From: a virus
Direction: 5' to 3' (one strand)
Virus record (IMG/VR): IMGVR_UViG_3300004369_000001
Location: 1 to 64,000 of that record
DNA: 64,000 bases
The position numbers and the translations under genes were made by a program. The notes under the pieces are model-generated. The model was not told the DNA's origin. It was given only the letters and a program-made list of their open reading frames with translations, and did no database searches. Below, piece by piece: positions 53,336 through 60,737 of the stretch (its first letter is position 1; each line of letters starts with the position of its first letter).

Positions 53336-53921
53336 ATTCGGTGTGGATAAACTTGGTGGTGCTTCTGATTTTACCATAGATCACAGTAATGCAAGCAGCA
53401 TCATCTTTGTGGATCTGCAGTTTGCTGAAACCGTTGTTATTCTTGCCAGTCTTTGTAACGCTGTCAGTCCACCCAGTCGCCTCATTAGTGGCGAGGGAGA
53501 GGTCAACAATAGCAGCGAAACAACGAGGGAAGATGTTACCAACCTGCTGCACTTTGCAGACAAAGACCTTATCAACCTTAGTCTTGCTGTGGTTGTTGCC
53601 AGTAGCGAAGGATGAAGTATCCTGACCCAGTGTCAGTTTATTCTCCAACTCTTCCTGCAACAGGATAGCATCATAACCAGTAGTCTCTTCGGTGATGTAA
53701 TCAACTCCGAGATTCTTGGCAGCATCCTCTAGAGCAGGGTTGAAGATGTTGGCAAGCAGTTTAGTCTTGTCAACAGTATTCTCACCAAAATACTCATCGA
53801 GATCGCCATAACGACCGCCAGAGATGATGCTGAGACCTTTAGAAAGACGCTGGGTGGTGAGGTTGAGAGCGGCAGGAATCAGGCGAAAGAGTTGATCAGC
53901 GAGTTGTGCGTTTGTTGCCAT
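53316..53921 (-). CDS. Putative PD-(D/E)XK restriction endonuclease
   Basis: 201 aa. Residues 84-95 (DAILLQEELENK) have the spacing of a PD-(D/E)XK active site: D84 and E93-x-K95. Downstream, SFATGNNHSKTKVDKVFVCK and the IVDLSLATNEATGW segment fit the pattern of several type II endonucleases, where substrate and structural residues follow the ExK strand. The N-terminus is helical (AQLADQLFRLIPAALNL). It immediately precedes the methyltransferase, the classical arrangement for type II restriction-modification. Identity rests on motif and context only. Driven by cassette F. Confidence 0.55.
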   Translation of the reverse strand: MATNAQLADQLFRLIPAALNLTTQRLSKGLSIISGGRYGDLDEYFGENTVDKTKLLANIFNPALEDAAKNLGVDYITEETTGYDAILLQEELENKLTLGQDTSSFATGNNHSKTKVDKVFVCKVQQVGNIFPRCFAAIVDLSLATNEATGWTDSVTKTGKNNNGFSKLQIHKDDAACITVIYGKIRSTTKFIHTEYETLAQ

Positions 53922-53924
53922 TGA

Positions 53925-54004
53925 TCGAATTGCTTTGACCTTACTAATATACAGACAAAATCACCGTGCGGTGCAAATAGTGGACGGTTTGGCAACTGGC
54001 ACAT
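53925..54004 (-). promoter_or_regulatory. Promoter cassette copy F (divergent) before the nuclease gene
   Basis: Minus strand: TGTGCCAGTTGCC, AACCGTCCAC, then a different core, -10 TATATT (53951-53946), and the leader AAGGTCAAAGCAATTCGA, which is identical to that of cassette C. It overlaps the 3' end of the 66-aa membrane protein gene. Confidence 0.5.
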
Positions 54005-54161
54005 CATTCCAATGTCTGATCACTCCTGCAACAATGAAACAATTAGTGATGAAATAAGTGACAAATATAATAGACCGTATACTAGCAATGTTGTCTGCTT
54101 CTCGTTTATCATGGGATGCTTTTTCTCCGAGTGCTTTACACCACAGTCGCCATAGTTTCAT
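53961..54161 (-). CDS. Conserved cyanophage membrane protein
   Basis: 66 aa, MKLWRLWCKALGEKASHDKR at the N-terminus, then EADNIASIRSIIFVTYFITN and a transmembrane helix (CFIVAGVIRHW). I recognise the MKLWRLWCKALG...READ motif as a recurrent cyanophage family of small membrane proteins of unknown function. Its tail after HWN is encoded within promoter cassette F and may be a non-conserved extension. Confidence 0.75.
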   Translation of the reverse strand: MKLWRLWCKALGEKASHDKREADNIASIRSIIFVTYFITNCFIVAGVIRHWNDVPVAKPSTICTAR

Positions 54162-54388
54162 TCAAACTCTTCTACGATTGGATGATAGGGTAAAACAGGA
54201 ATTGGATGCTTTGTATCATAGTAACCCATCTTGTGCCAGTAGCAATCAAGCATCATCAATTCTTCAGTTGGATCTTTAATGTTATATGCATCAATGTATG
54301 GGTAGTAGTCATCACATTGCCTTACAATAGCAGCAGGCACCTCAATAGGTTTCCAGTGCAGTGGTTCTTGAATAATAATGGGTATCAT
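54158..54388 (-). CDS. 76-aa hypothetical protein
   Basis: MIPIIIQEPLHWKPIEVPAA at the N-terminus, then IVRQCDDYYPYIDAYNIKDP and HKMGYYDTKHPIPVLPYHPI. Pro- and Tyr-rich. Overlaps the helicase stop and the next start by ATGA. No family recognised. Confidence 0.65.
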   Translation of the reverse strand: MIPIIIQEPLHWKPIEVPAAIVRQCDDYYPYIDAYNIKDPTEELMMLDCYWHKMGYYDTKHPIPVLPYHPIVEEFE

Positions 54389-55623
54389 ACGAGTGCAGTA
54401 GGAGGGACACCTTTGATGAAGATCTCATCAACAACGCGCTGCAGGCGCTTGACAACTTGAGCACCATAATTCTGATGCACAGGCACAGTCACGAAACCAG
54501 TGGGTTTGCGATAGTTAGCAAATGCACCAGGAGTGAGAGCACCAGATTGCAAATCTGCAGCGTCATCTTTATGTAGACGGATCACACGTCCGATCGTTTG
54601 TGCCATCTCAACCACGTTAAGATTACGCAGCAGGATGCAATGAGTGAGACCAGGGACGTTGATACCTTCAGAGAGAATAGAGTAGTGGAAGATAACAAAC
54701 TTGCGTCCATCTTCCTTACCCCATGCAGTCAACGTGTCGAAGAATACTTCACGATTGACCTTCTTATCGTTGACATATGCACCAAACTTAGAGGTAACAT
54801 GGAGCACATCATAACCACGCTCTTTCAACTCTTGGAGGATAGAAGTGTGACCGATGATGTTACCGAGCACCTTGGAAGATGGCACAGCAACCAACACTTT
54901 AGCAGCGTGAGTCTCGTCCAGATTGTCTAGCACATCTTGAATAGATTGCGAGTGATGCACATGTGCCTCATCCTTACTGATGCTCTTGTTGATAGTGAAG
55001 GGCACAATAGTGGGAGGGATGATGCTACCACCAGCAATCAATTCAGGTGCAGGCACACTACAAATAACGTTGCCATACACATCTGCGTTATTCATACCAC
55101 GGCGGTCACGATGACTAATGCGAGGAGTAGCAGTAAAGAAGTAAGCAGAGGAAGCGATGTCACTAACACAAACAGTAGAAACAAAGAAAGACTTTGCAAC
55201 ACTGTTATGTGCTTCGTCAAAGTAAGCACAGTCAATAGTAATGCCAGAGTTAGCAACACGATGGAGAGAATGATAGGTGGTAAAGATAATGCAGGACTCA
55301 CCTGCAGCGCGAGCAGTGTTAGCGAAGAGAGCAATGTTGTCGCTCTTGGTGCTGCTGTAGAAGTGAGTTTCACCACTATGAGCATGACACACATGCACGT
55401 TGCTCTTATCAACAAACTGCATAAACTCATCGCAGAGTTGATTTGCGAGGAGAATACGAGGTGCGACAACTACAATAGTGGCACCTTTCTGCAGTTTGTT
55501 GATAGCATCTTGAATCATAATGAAGGTCTTGCCACCACCAGTGGGGACAATGATCTGACCTTTGTTATATGATTCCATCGCCTCTAGAGCACGCTGCTGG
55601 TGAGGGCGAAGAGTGATGGGCAT
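54385..55623 (-). CDS. SF2 DNA helicase (DEAH family)
   Basis: 412 aa. Motif I IIVPTGGGKTF (residues 24-34), motif II FDEAHNS (about 134), motif III FFTATPR, motif V region ILSEGINVPGL and motif VI AQTIGRVIRLHKDD are all present, so the enzyme should be an active ATP-dependent translocase of the ResIII/UvsW-like group. The N-terminal LRPHQQRALEA is the Q-motif-like helix. It may act in recombination-dependent replication or repair. Expressed from its own promoter (TATAAT at 55650-55655) after a terminator. Confidence 0.88.
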   Translation of the reverse strand: MPITLRPHQQRALEAMESYNKGQIIVPTGGGKTFIMIQDAINKLQKGATIVVVAPRILLANQLCDEFMQFVDKSNVHVCHAHSGETHFYSSTKSDNIALFANTARAAGESCIIFTTYHSLHRVANSGITIDCAYFDEAHNSVAKSFFVSTVCVSDIASSAYFFTATPRISHRDRRGMNNADVYGNVICSVPAPELIAGGSIIPPTIVPFTINKSISKDEAHVHHSQSIQDVLDNLDETHAAKVLVAVPSSKVLGNIIGHTSILQELKERGYDVLHVTSKFGAYVNDKKVNREVFFDTLTAWGKEDGRKFVIFHYSILSEGINVPGLTHCILLRNLNVVEMAQTIGRVIRLHKDDAADLQSGALTPGAFANYRKPTGFVTVPVHQNYGAQVVKRLQRVVDEIFIKGVPPTALV

Positions 55624-55649
55624 GGAGTGCTGGGCGCTTGTCTCCAGAT

Positions 55650-55655
55650 ATTATA
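55650..55655 (-). promoter_or_regulatory. Promoter -10 box TATAAT for the helicase operon
   Basis: The minus strand reads GTATAATATC, 27 bases before the helicase ATG and directly after the terminator stem-loop. No consensus -35 is visible because the terminator occupies that position; the leader contains GCGCCCAG as in cassette E. Confidence 0.55.
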
Positions 55656-55659
55656 CACG

Positions 55660-55683
55660 AAAAAGGGCACCCATAGGTGCCCT
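55660..55683 (-). terminator. Rho-independent terminator
   Basis: On the minus strand AGGGCACC, loop TATG, GGTGCCCT form a perfect 8-bp stem followed by TTTTT. It separates the 55703-56187 genes from the helicase operon. The upstream flank contains GACAGTCAACAGACTGGCAC, resembling parts of the promoter cassettes. Confidence 0.8.
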
Positions 55684-55702
55684 GTGCCAGTCTGTTGACT
55701 GT

Positions 55703-56032
55703 CTATCGTTTGTTTATATCAGGGAGCATATCATTCCCTGGGTGATCGTCAACAACTCCAGTATAGGATTTGCCATACTGTTTAATGGGTTCCATCTCTA
55801 CATCTTCCCATTGATGAGGGTAGATAACAATGCAACACTTGTTGACTCTATCAAATGCATGTTCGTCTTCAGTCTCATCCTTGCTGATGCATAGAGTGAC
55901 ATACTCATCTCCTACAAACTCGATATTGCCCTCAAAACCATTGAAACGGGCGCGAGCACCCTTCACAAAATACTTCATAATGTTTCTCAATTCAATAGCA
56001 GGACTATTACCGATTAGGAGTGGTGTTGTCAT
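55703..56032 (-). CDS. Conserved cyanophage protein, hypothetical
   Basis: 109 aa, MTTPLLIGNSPAIELRNIMK at the N-terminus, then YFVKGARARFNGFEGNIEFV, GDEYVTLCISKD and IVIYPHQWEDVEME. To my knowledge a widespread cyanophage family with a small beta-barrel pattern; function unknown. Overlaps the upstream 52-aa gene by ATGA and is followed by the terminator. Confidence 0.75.
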   Translation of the reverse strand: MTTPLLIGNSPAIELRNIMKYFVKGARARFNGFEGNIEFVGDEYVTLCISKDETEDEHAFDRVNKCCIVIYPHQWEDVEMEPIKQYGKSYTGVVDDHPGNDMLPDINKR

Positions 56033-56187
56033 TGATTAAGATGCAGTGTTTCTCGAATGTGTTTCAACAACTGCTCTTGTTTGGGTGATAAACCCCCGCT
56101 AGCGAGGTATTTATTACTGTAGAGAAAGAGCGATTGTTTGATGACCTTTTTCTCTTCGTCAGATAGGATTGCAGATTTTGCCCACAT
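56029..56187 (-). CDS. 52-aa helical protein
   Basis: MWAKSAILSDEEKKVIKQSL at the N-terminus, then YLASGGLSPKQEQLLKHIRE. Two helices joined by a Gly-rich turn. The ATG at 56187 has an excellent GGGGGA ribosome-binding site and a TCTAAATA late-promoter variant 25 bases upstream. Coupled to the next gene by ATGA. No family recognised. Confidence 0.65.
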   Translation of the reverse strand: MWAKSAILSDEEKKVIKQSLFLYSNKYLASGGLSPKQEQLLKHIRETLHLNQ

Positions 56188-56211
56188 CGTATCCCCCAAG
56201 CATGGATACCC

Positions 56212-56219
56212 TATTTAGA
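56212..56219 (-). promoter_or_regulatory. Late-promoter variant TCTAAATA
   Basis: The minus strand reads TCTAAATAGG, 25 bases before the ATG at 56187, directly after the stop of the oxygenase gene at 56220. It shares the CTAAATA form and spacing with sites at 14278, 44051 and 59909. Confidence 0.45.
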
Positions 56220-56936
56220 TTAAGTTTCATAGTATTTTGTATAGTTTGTATCACTAATTAACTCTTCTACTCTACTAGGACTAAAACCAGGCACACCTTG
56301 ATCATATTCTGTGTAGGGATGTAGTTGTTTAGATGCTGCATCTAGCAATTCATTCCTTTCATCGAGTGCCATAAACTTAAAGGCAAGCATATATCTATTC
56401 CACAAGAAGTATGGAGTAGGTGTGCGAGCACTGTGAGGTATTCTCCCATCAAAGATAACAACTCTGCCAGGTTTAGGACAGACAGCATGAAGAATATCTA
56501 GATTGTGATCATAGAATATAGTTTCACCACCATAGTTAGGTATCCAAAACTCATTCATATACACAATCATTGTGACCTGATTGTCACACCAATGTGGTGC
56601 ATCACAATGTATGCGTGGAGCATCACCAAACTTCAGCACATTCATATATGCACTGTAGAGATCTTTCCTGGGAGGTATTGGACAGCGGAGAGATTCCAAT
56701 CTATCTAACACATTCTCATAGAGAGGATTCAGACTGCATTGTGTGAAAGGTGTGGTGCCATGATGATCCACACTGTAGAAATCATGGGTGTAATATGTGC
56801 CACGAAGATCTACCTCTTCTATATTAGTTTGAGGCAGATCCTGTCTACCATGCCAGTAGGGCAATTCAATAACTCTCTGGCATATCTCACTGTCTAGAAT
56901 GTCAGTGTCAAATACTTGAATCAAGGGATGTTGCAT
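56220..56936 (-). CDS. Fe(II)/2-oxoglutarate dioxygenase (prolyl-4-hydroxylase-like)
   Basis: 238 aa. The HxD iron motif is in APRIHCDAPHWCDNQVTMIV, and the distal His in FDGRIPHSARTPTP; NRYMLAFKF follows. NYGGETIFYD and KPGRVVIFDG are the typical beta-helix strands. It is the last of five overlapping hydroxylase-type genes and overlaps the previous gene by 16 bases. Substrate unknown; related enzymes act on peptides or small molecules. Confidence 0.8.
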   Translation of the reverse strand: MQHPLIQVFDTDILDSEICQRVIELPYWHGRQDLPQTNIEEVDLRGTYYTHDFYSVDHHGTTPFTQCSLNPLYENVLDRLESLRCPIPPRKDLYSAYMNVLKFGDAPRIHCDAPHWCDNQVTMIVYMNEFWIPNYGGETIFYDHNLDILHAVCPKPGRVVIFDGRIPHSARTPTPYFLWNRYMLAFKFMALDERNELLDAASKQLHPYTEYDQGVPGFSPSRVEELISDTNYTKYYET

Positions 56937-57589
56937 GATACTAGAGCAGTAATATTCAATGTCATTACATAACGTGTGCCCTGTCCATTGTTAGGACCAG
57001 TGCGATGACGTAACCATCCAGGAAAGAATAGCACGTCATTTGTCTTAACTGGTATATCTATCCAGTTATCTTCGTTGGGCATTTCATACTCATCAGACAC
57101 AGGTTCTGAGAGTTTGTATATATCAAATGGATTCTTGATCTGTAAGTTACCACTACCCTCAGGCACCTGTAGATAGGCAACCACGGCAACCGTGACATTT
57201 TGATGATGATGCTCTAGTGTAGTTGCACCAGGAGGATGTCTATTGATCCACGATTCTGTGATGTTTCGATATACTCTCTTCAGTGACCATCTATCCCAAA
57301 TGTCATCAACAACCATGGGGATATGATTGCCAGTAAAGTCTTCAAATACTTTCCATCCATGTGGAGGATCGTGCCTACATCTACCAACAGATGATGTGCC
57401 GCCCTTCTCAAGTGCAGAGTTACGATATACACTCTGAGGATCATCAATGATGTCTAGATAATAATCAGTCTCTGGGATTATTTCATTCCAGATGTCAGTG
57501 AAATCATATTGTGACCTGAAGATGAATGGATAGGGATTAACGGATTGAATACCATTTCCTATCAACTGGTCGGGTAAAGGATTTCGCAT
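56921..57589 (-). CDS. Fe(II)/2-oxoglutarate oxygenase (TIGR02466-like)
   Basis: 222 aa. PPGATTLEHHHQNVTVAVVA holds the likely iron-binding His cluster, with YLQVPEGSGNLQIKNP, then IPVKTNDVLFFPGWLRHRTG with the distal His and RYVMTLNITA with the 2-oxoglutarate-binding Arg. This pattern is typical of cyanophage 2OG-Fe(II) oxygenases. The start overlaps the previous gene by 53 bases; no nearer ATG exists in frame before the catalytic domain. Confidence 0.78.
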   Translation of the reverse strand: MRNPLPDQLIGNGIQSVNPYPFIFRSQYDFTDIWNEIIPETDYYLDIIDDPQSVYRNSALEKGGTSSVGRCRHDPPHGWKVFEDFTGNHIPMVVDDIWDRWSLKRVYRNITESWINRHPPGATTLEHHHQNVTVAVVAYLQVPEGSGNLQIKNPFDIYKLSEPVSDEYEMPNEDNWIDIPVKTNDVLFFPGWLRHRTGPNNGQGTRYVMTLNITALVSCNIP

Positions 57590-58259
57590 GATACAAATGA
57601 TAGTGATGGACAGGAATACTTAAAGAGATTCTTTCTTCAGATGGTGATGCACAATGATAACATCTTGGTGGTATGTATAGAGCATCTCCAGGTTTCAATA
57701 TTACATCAATAGCAGGAGTGAATGAATCGTAGTTTACTGTTGGATCACCTGGGTCTGCTTGAATCACAAATGTTGCACGTCTTTCATTATATACACGCCA
57801 ATGAGTTGTGCCCTTCAACTGCACAATAAAGTTACTAGGTAGATCCTCATGAATATAAAAACTATTACTCTTTCCAAGACCACAATAGATCTGAAATTGT
57901 GAATCGCCAGGGAATATTGACTCCCATTCGCCCACCATTTCAGACCTACGTCTATCTCTGAATGAATAGTTGTTGATGATAATTGTGTGCCCATCTCTCA
58001 GGGCATGAAACAATTCCTCTTTCTCTTCAAAATCATAATTAGACCAACTACGAGCATATTTGGGCGGATTGATCTTTTCAATTCTATGACGACTGACAAC
58101 ATCAATATCAAAGAATTGTGGGTTGTTTAAGCAATACTCAACATCACTCCATGTGCAAATAGAATTACACTCTTCCTGATCGATTACACCCTCATAGTAG
58201 TGTGGGACATCATGATCCCAGTCTCTATCGTATAGTTTAATCGGCAATAATAACGTCAT
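57537..58259 (-). CDS. JmjC/cupin-type hydroxylase
   Basis: 240 aa. The cupin core contains GKSNSFYIHEDLPSNFIVQL, KGTTHWRVYNERR and DVILKPGDALYIPPRCYHCA, SPSEERISLSIPV, matching the JmjC/Cupin_4 layout with HxD/E (HED) and a distal His. JmjC enzymes of this size hydroxylate protein side chains in ribosomal proteins and other targets. The N-terminal half carries DHDVPHYYEGVIDQEECNSI, a dimerisation-like helix region. It overlaps both neighbours and shares the operon with oxygenases and halogenases. Confidence 0.78.
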   Translation of the reverse strand: MTLLLPIKLYDRDWDHDVPHYYEGVIDQEECNSICTWSDVEYCLNNPQFFDIDVVSRHRIEKINPPKYARSWSNYDFEEKEELFHALRDGHTIIINNYSFRDRRRSEMVGEWESIFPGDSQFQIYCGLGKSNSFYIHEDLPSNFIVQLKGTTHWRVYNERRATFVIQADPGDPTVNYDSFTPAIDVILKPGDALYIPPRCYHCASPSEERISLSIPVHHYHLYHAKSFTRPVDRKWYSIR

Positions 58260-58893
58260 CAGGCATACCGTGGAAGTTGAAGTTTAATACAATTCTATAC
58301 TGCGATTGCACAGGATTAGATGATCCGTGGTATCTATTACCATCAAACAATACAAACTTGTTTGCCTCTGGTTTATGTCTCTCACATACAGTGTATTCTT
58401 GATTGAATGTATTGTATATTCGATCATTCAATTCTTTGGTTGGATCATCAACCTGATCAAATAACACTGTGTCACCATCAGCATCATGGAAATAGAATAG
58501 TCCTGTGTGATGCTTAGTCTCGTGATCTGTGTGTGGTGTGTTGTAATCTTTGACATGATGACTATTATGCAGCATCGCAAGTCTCAGTCGAAAGATATTA
58601 AAACTACAACCAAGTCTGTCTTGAATGTGATCTACAATGGGAATGAATAGATCATAATATTGTGATACTGGTTCACTGTCATGACACAGCACATGAGTCC
58701 AACCACATGATGTTTGATCGGTTGGACTCATCCCAAATAGATTTTGATCACCAAACTTATACTCATACCCACTGCCATATGTGACATCATTGGGCAGGAA
58801 ATACCAAGGGAATCCCCTGCTCGTCATCACATCATTCAGGCGATTCAGATACGCTTTGGGTAAAAGATTCGATAGACTTCTGGATACTGCCAT
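58237..58893 (-). CDS. Fe(II)/2-oxoglutarate dioxygenase (prolyl-4-hydroxylase-like)
   Basis: 218 aa. The N-terminus LSNLLPKAYLNRLNDVMTSR and GFPWYFLPNDV are typical of cyanophage P4H-like proteins, which supports the start at 58893 despite a 62-base overlap with the upstream gene. Iron motif HTDHETKHHTGLFYFHDADG, then KFVLFDGNRYHGSSNPVQSQ with the distal His and YRIVLNFNF with Arg. Substrate unknown. Confidence 0.8.
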   Translation of the reverse strand: MAVSRSLSNLLPKAYLNRLNDVMTSRGFPWYFLPNDVTYGSGYEYKFGDQNLFGMSPTDQTSCGWTHVLCHDSEPVSQYYDLFIPIVDHIQDRLGCSFNIFRLRLAMLHNSHHVKDYNTPHTDHETKHHTGLFYFHDADGDTVLFDQVDDPTKELNDRIYNTFNQEYTVCERHKPEANKFVLFDGNRYHGSSNPVQSQYRIVLNFNFHGMPDDVIIAD

Positions 58894-59512
58894 AGTTAAT
58901 ATGTGTTGAATACAACGTCACATTGAAAGAGTAAGAGATTCTCTCCTCACTGCCTTTATTTGTCTCTACTTTGTGCAGTGTGTCTGCTGGGAAGATAAAC
59001 AACTGATCAGGTTCGGGATCATATGCTGCTATCTCATTGTTTAATGGATTGGTGCCATGCACATAGTTATATGCTGTGCCCCAAGACTTAAACTTATGCA
59101 ACTCATCAAATGGTCGGAGAAATGTGATACCACCAGACTTTGGGGGCACCTTAGCATAATAAACACCAGCAAACATTGCACCAGGATGTGAGTGGCAATG
59201 ATTGAGATCTCCAGGTCCATTGATATTCAACCAACCATTAGTGATCAGCATGGCAAAATCTTTGAATCCAAGATCCTGACATGCTACATCCACTGCACTA
59301 TAGATTACCTCAGATAATCCCTTCCATGGTTCTATGGTGTGAATCATTTCACTTCCCCAATCATTTGATTGGTATCCACCTTCATTTGATGCTTGTCTAC
59401 CAGACATTGCACCACGATGGTCAATAGCAAAGTCAACGAATTGTTGGGTGTCTAGTCCACAATCCTTCTGGTGCCAGATACCTCTGGGAAACCAGTAATC
59501 ACATTTCAACAT
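58832..59512 (-). CDS. Fe(II)/2-oxoglutarate oxygenase (TIGR02466-like)
   Basis: 226 aa. DLNHCHSHPGAMFAGVYYAK contains the HSH iron site, followed by PPKSGGITFLRP, and the distal His in FPADTLHKVETNKG with Arg in EERISYSFNV. A close match to the oxygenase pattern seen in many T4-like cyanophages. First of five overlapping hydroxylase genes; separated from the coiled-coil gene by 2 bases. Confidence 0.8.
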   Translation of the reverse strand: MLKCDYWFPRGIWHQKDCGLDTQQFVDFAIDHRGAMSGRQASNEGGYQSNDWGSEMIHTIEPWKGLSEVIYSAVDVACQDLGFKDFAMLITNGWLNINGPGDLNHCHSHPGAMFAGVYYAKVPPKSGGITFLRPFDELHKFKSWGTAYNYVHGTNPLNNEIAAYDPEPDQLFIFPADTLHKVETNKGSEERISYSFNVTLYSTHINYGSIQKSIESFTQSVSESPE

Positions 59513-59514
59513 AA

Positions 59515-59886
59515 TTATTCAGCGAAAGTAAACTCTTTGTCGGTTACACTGGGATCCACATGGACACTATACAGATACAATGCTTCGATAGCACCCTGCA
59601 GTTTATTCAACTTATCTTTCTTCTCTTGCATACCCTCAAGGGACACACGAGTTACTGTAGATGAATAGGAAAGGTTATCCAATGCCTCAGTGAGTTTCTT
59701 ATACTCAGCGATAGTCTCTTCATACTGAGAAATAAGATCTGCTACCAGTTGATCATATGTCAACCTCACAGGATTGCCATTCTCATCACAGAAGATACCT
59801 AATCTCTCTTCTTTGCTGACACCTGCCAAATCATTGATGTCTACATTCTCAACTTCAGGCAGATTACTAAACGTTTGTGCTTCCAT
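59515..59886 (-). CDS. 123-aa coiled-coil protein, hypothetical
   Basis: MEAQTFSNLPEVENVDINDL at the N-terminus, then helical: YDQLVADLISQYEETIAEYK and GMQEKKDKLNKLQGAIEALY. The C-terminus is SVTDKEFTFAE. It has an ACTAAATA late-promoter variant and GAGAGG Shine-Dalgarno upstream, so it may be produced late although it sits in the halogenase island. It may be a structural protein or a scaffold for the enzymes. Confidence 0.7.
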   Translation of the reverse strand: MEAQTFSNLPEVENVDINDLAGVSKEERLGIFCDENGNPVRLTYDQLVADLISQYEETIAEYKKLTEALDNLSYSSTVTRVSLEGMQEKKDKLNKLQGAIEALYLYSVHVDPSVTDKEFTFAE

Positions 59887-60737
59887 TAGTTAAACCTCTC
59901 TAGATTCTTATTTAGTGAGTTGATCTTGGCATGGTCTTTAATACGCTCATCCAAGGTTGTGTTTTCGATGAATGATTTAGTCTTCAAATAATCCATCATC
60001 TGCTCGCATTTGTAGTCATGCTCATTAGCAGTCTCTACAACAATTTGAAACTCACTAGAGTCCAACCATTTGCGAGGAATAGGGATCCATTGGCACAATG
60101 GTGTGCCTGCTTTTACAATGTGATCACCCTCCATAGCGTGCCAGAAGAGTTGCACATTGATTTCATATGAATACTGTGGATCCACTATACCATAAGGAGC
60201 ACTAAATCGCATGTCTTCATGATATGCAACTGGAATCTGCAAGATAACAATATCAGGGTGTGCTTGCACTCTCCAGGGTGTCTCCAACTTCACAACTTGA
60301 CCGAGGGTTGGCATACCTTTGTTGACAAGATCTCTCATCCCATCAGTCTGTCTCTCAATGTGTGACGTGACATACTTACCACCAACAAATAATTGTCTGG
60401 TGACCCACTGGAATGTGCCATCCTCTTTAGGACGAATAGCAAAATCTGCTGGGGCAGGGAGTATCCAACCACTGTCCATGATTGCAGTCAATGCAGGGCA
60501 AGTTGCGGCATGTTCTTTGATGCCATTGTCCTGCATCTTGAGGTTGTCGAATGTTTCTCTGAGTGCCATCACTGGGCACTCACTACGCTTCTTTGCCTGA
60601 TCTTTGACTACATCAACTCTCCACTTTCTCTTGAGTTTCTTAGAAGGATACAGAGGGAAAAACTCTGCAACACCAGCGTCCATAGAATAGAATCTAATCC
60701 ATGGTTTCTGAAACTTTGCTTTAATCTTTTTCCACAT
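59886..60737 (-). CDS. DUF6065-like protein next to halogenases
   Basis: 283 aa, MWKKIKAKFQKPWIRFYSMD at the N-terminus, then GVAEFFPLYPSKKLKRKWRV, CPALTAIMDSGWILPAPADF and WHAMEGDHIVKAGTPLCQWI. This Trp-, Pro- and Cys-containing layout resembles the DUF6065 family, which I associate with halogenase neighbourhoods; the assignment is tentative. Overlaps the halogenase stop by 17 bases. Function unknown; a substrate-binding partner is an attractive guess. Confidence 0.6.
   Translation of the reverse strand: MWKKIKAKFQKPWIRFYSMDAGVAEFFPLYPSKKLKRKWRVDVVKDQAKKRSECPVMALRETFDNLKMQDNGIKEHAATCPALTAIMDSGWILPAPADFAIRPKEDGTFQWVTRQLFVGGKYVTSHIERQTDGMRDLVNKGMPTLGQVVKLETPWRVQAHPDIVILQIPVAYHEDMRFSAPYGIVDPQYSYEINVQLFWHAMEGDHIVKAGTPLCQWIPIPRKWLDSSEFQIVVETANEHDYKCEQMMDYLKTKSFIENTTLDERIKDHAKINSLNKNLERFN
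59909..59916 (-). promoter_or_regulatory. Late-promoter variant ACTAAATA
   Basis: The minus strand reads ACTAAATAAG, 23 bases before the ATG at 59886, followed by GAGAGG. Same form and spacing as at 14278 and 44051. Confidence 0.45.

Noticed and set aside
56108-56115. AATAAATA inside the 52-aa gene
   Set aside because: Fully explained by the codons AGT AAT AAA TAC; 76 bases from the next start; weaker than the site at 56212.
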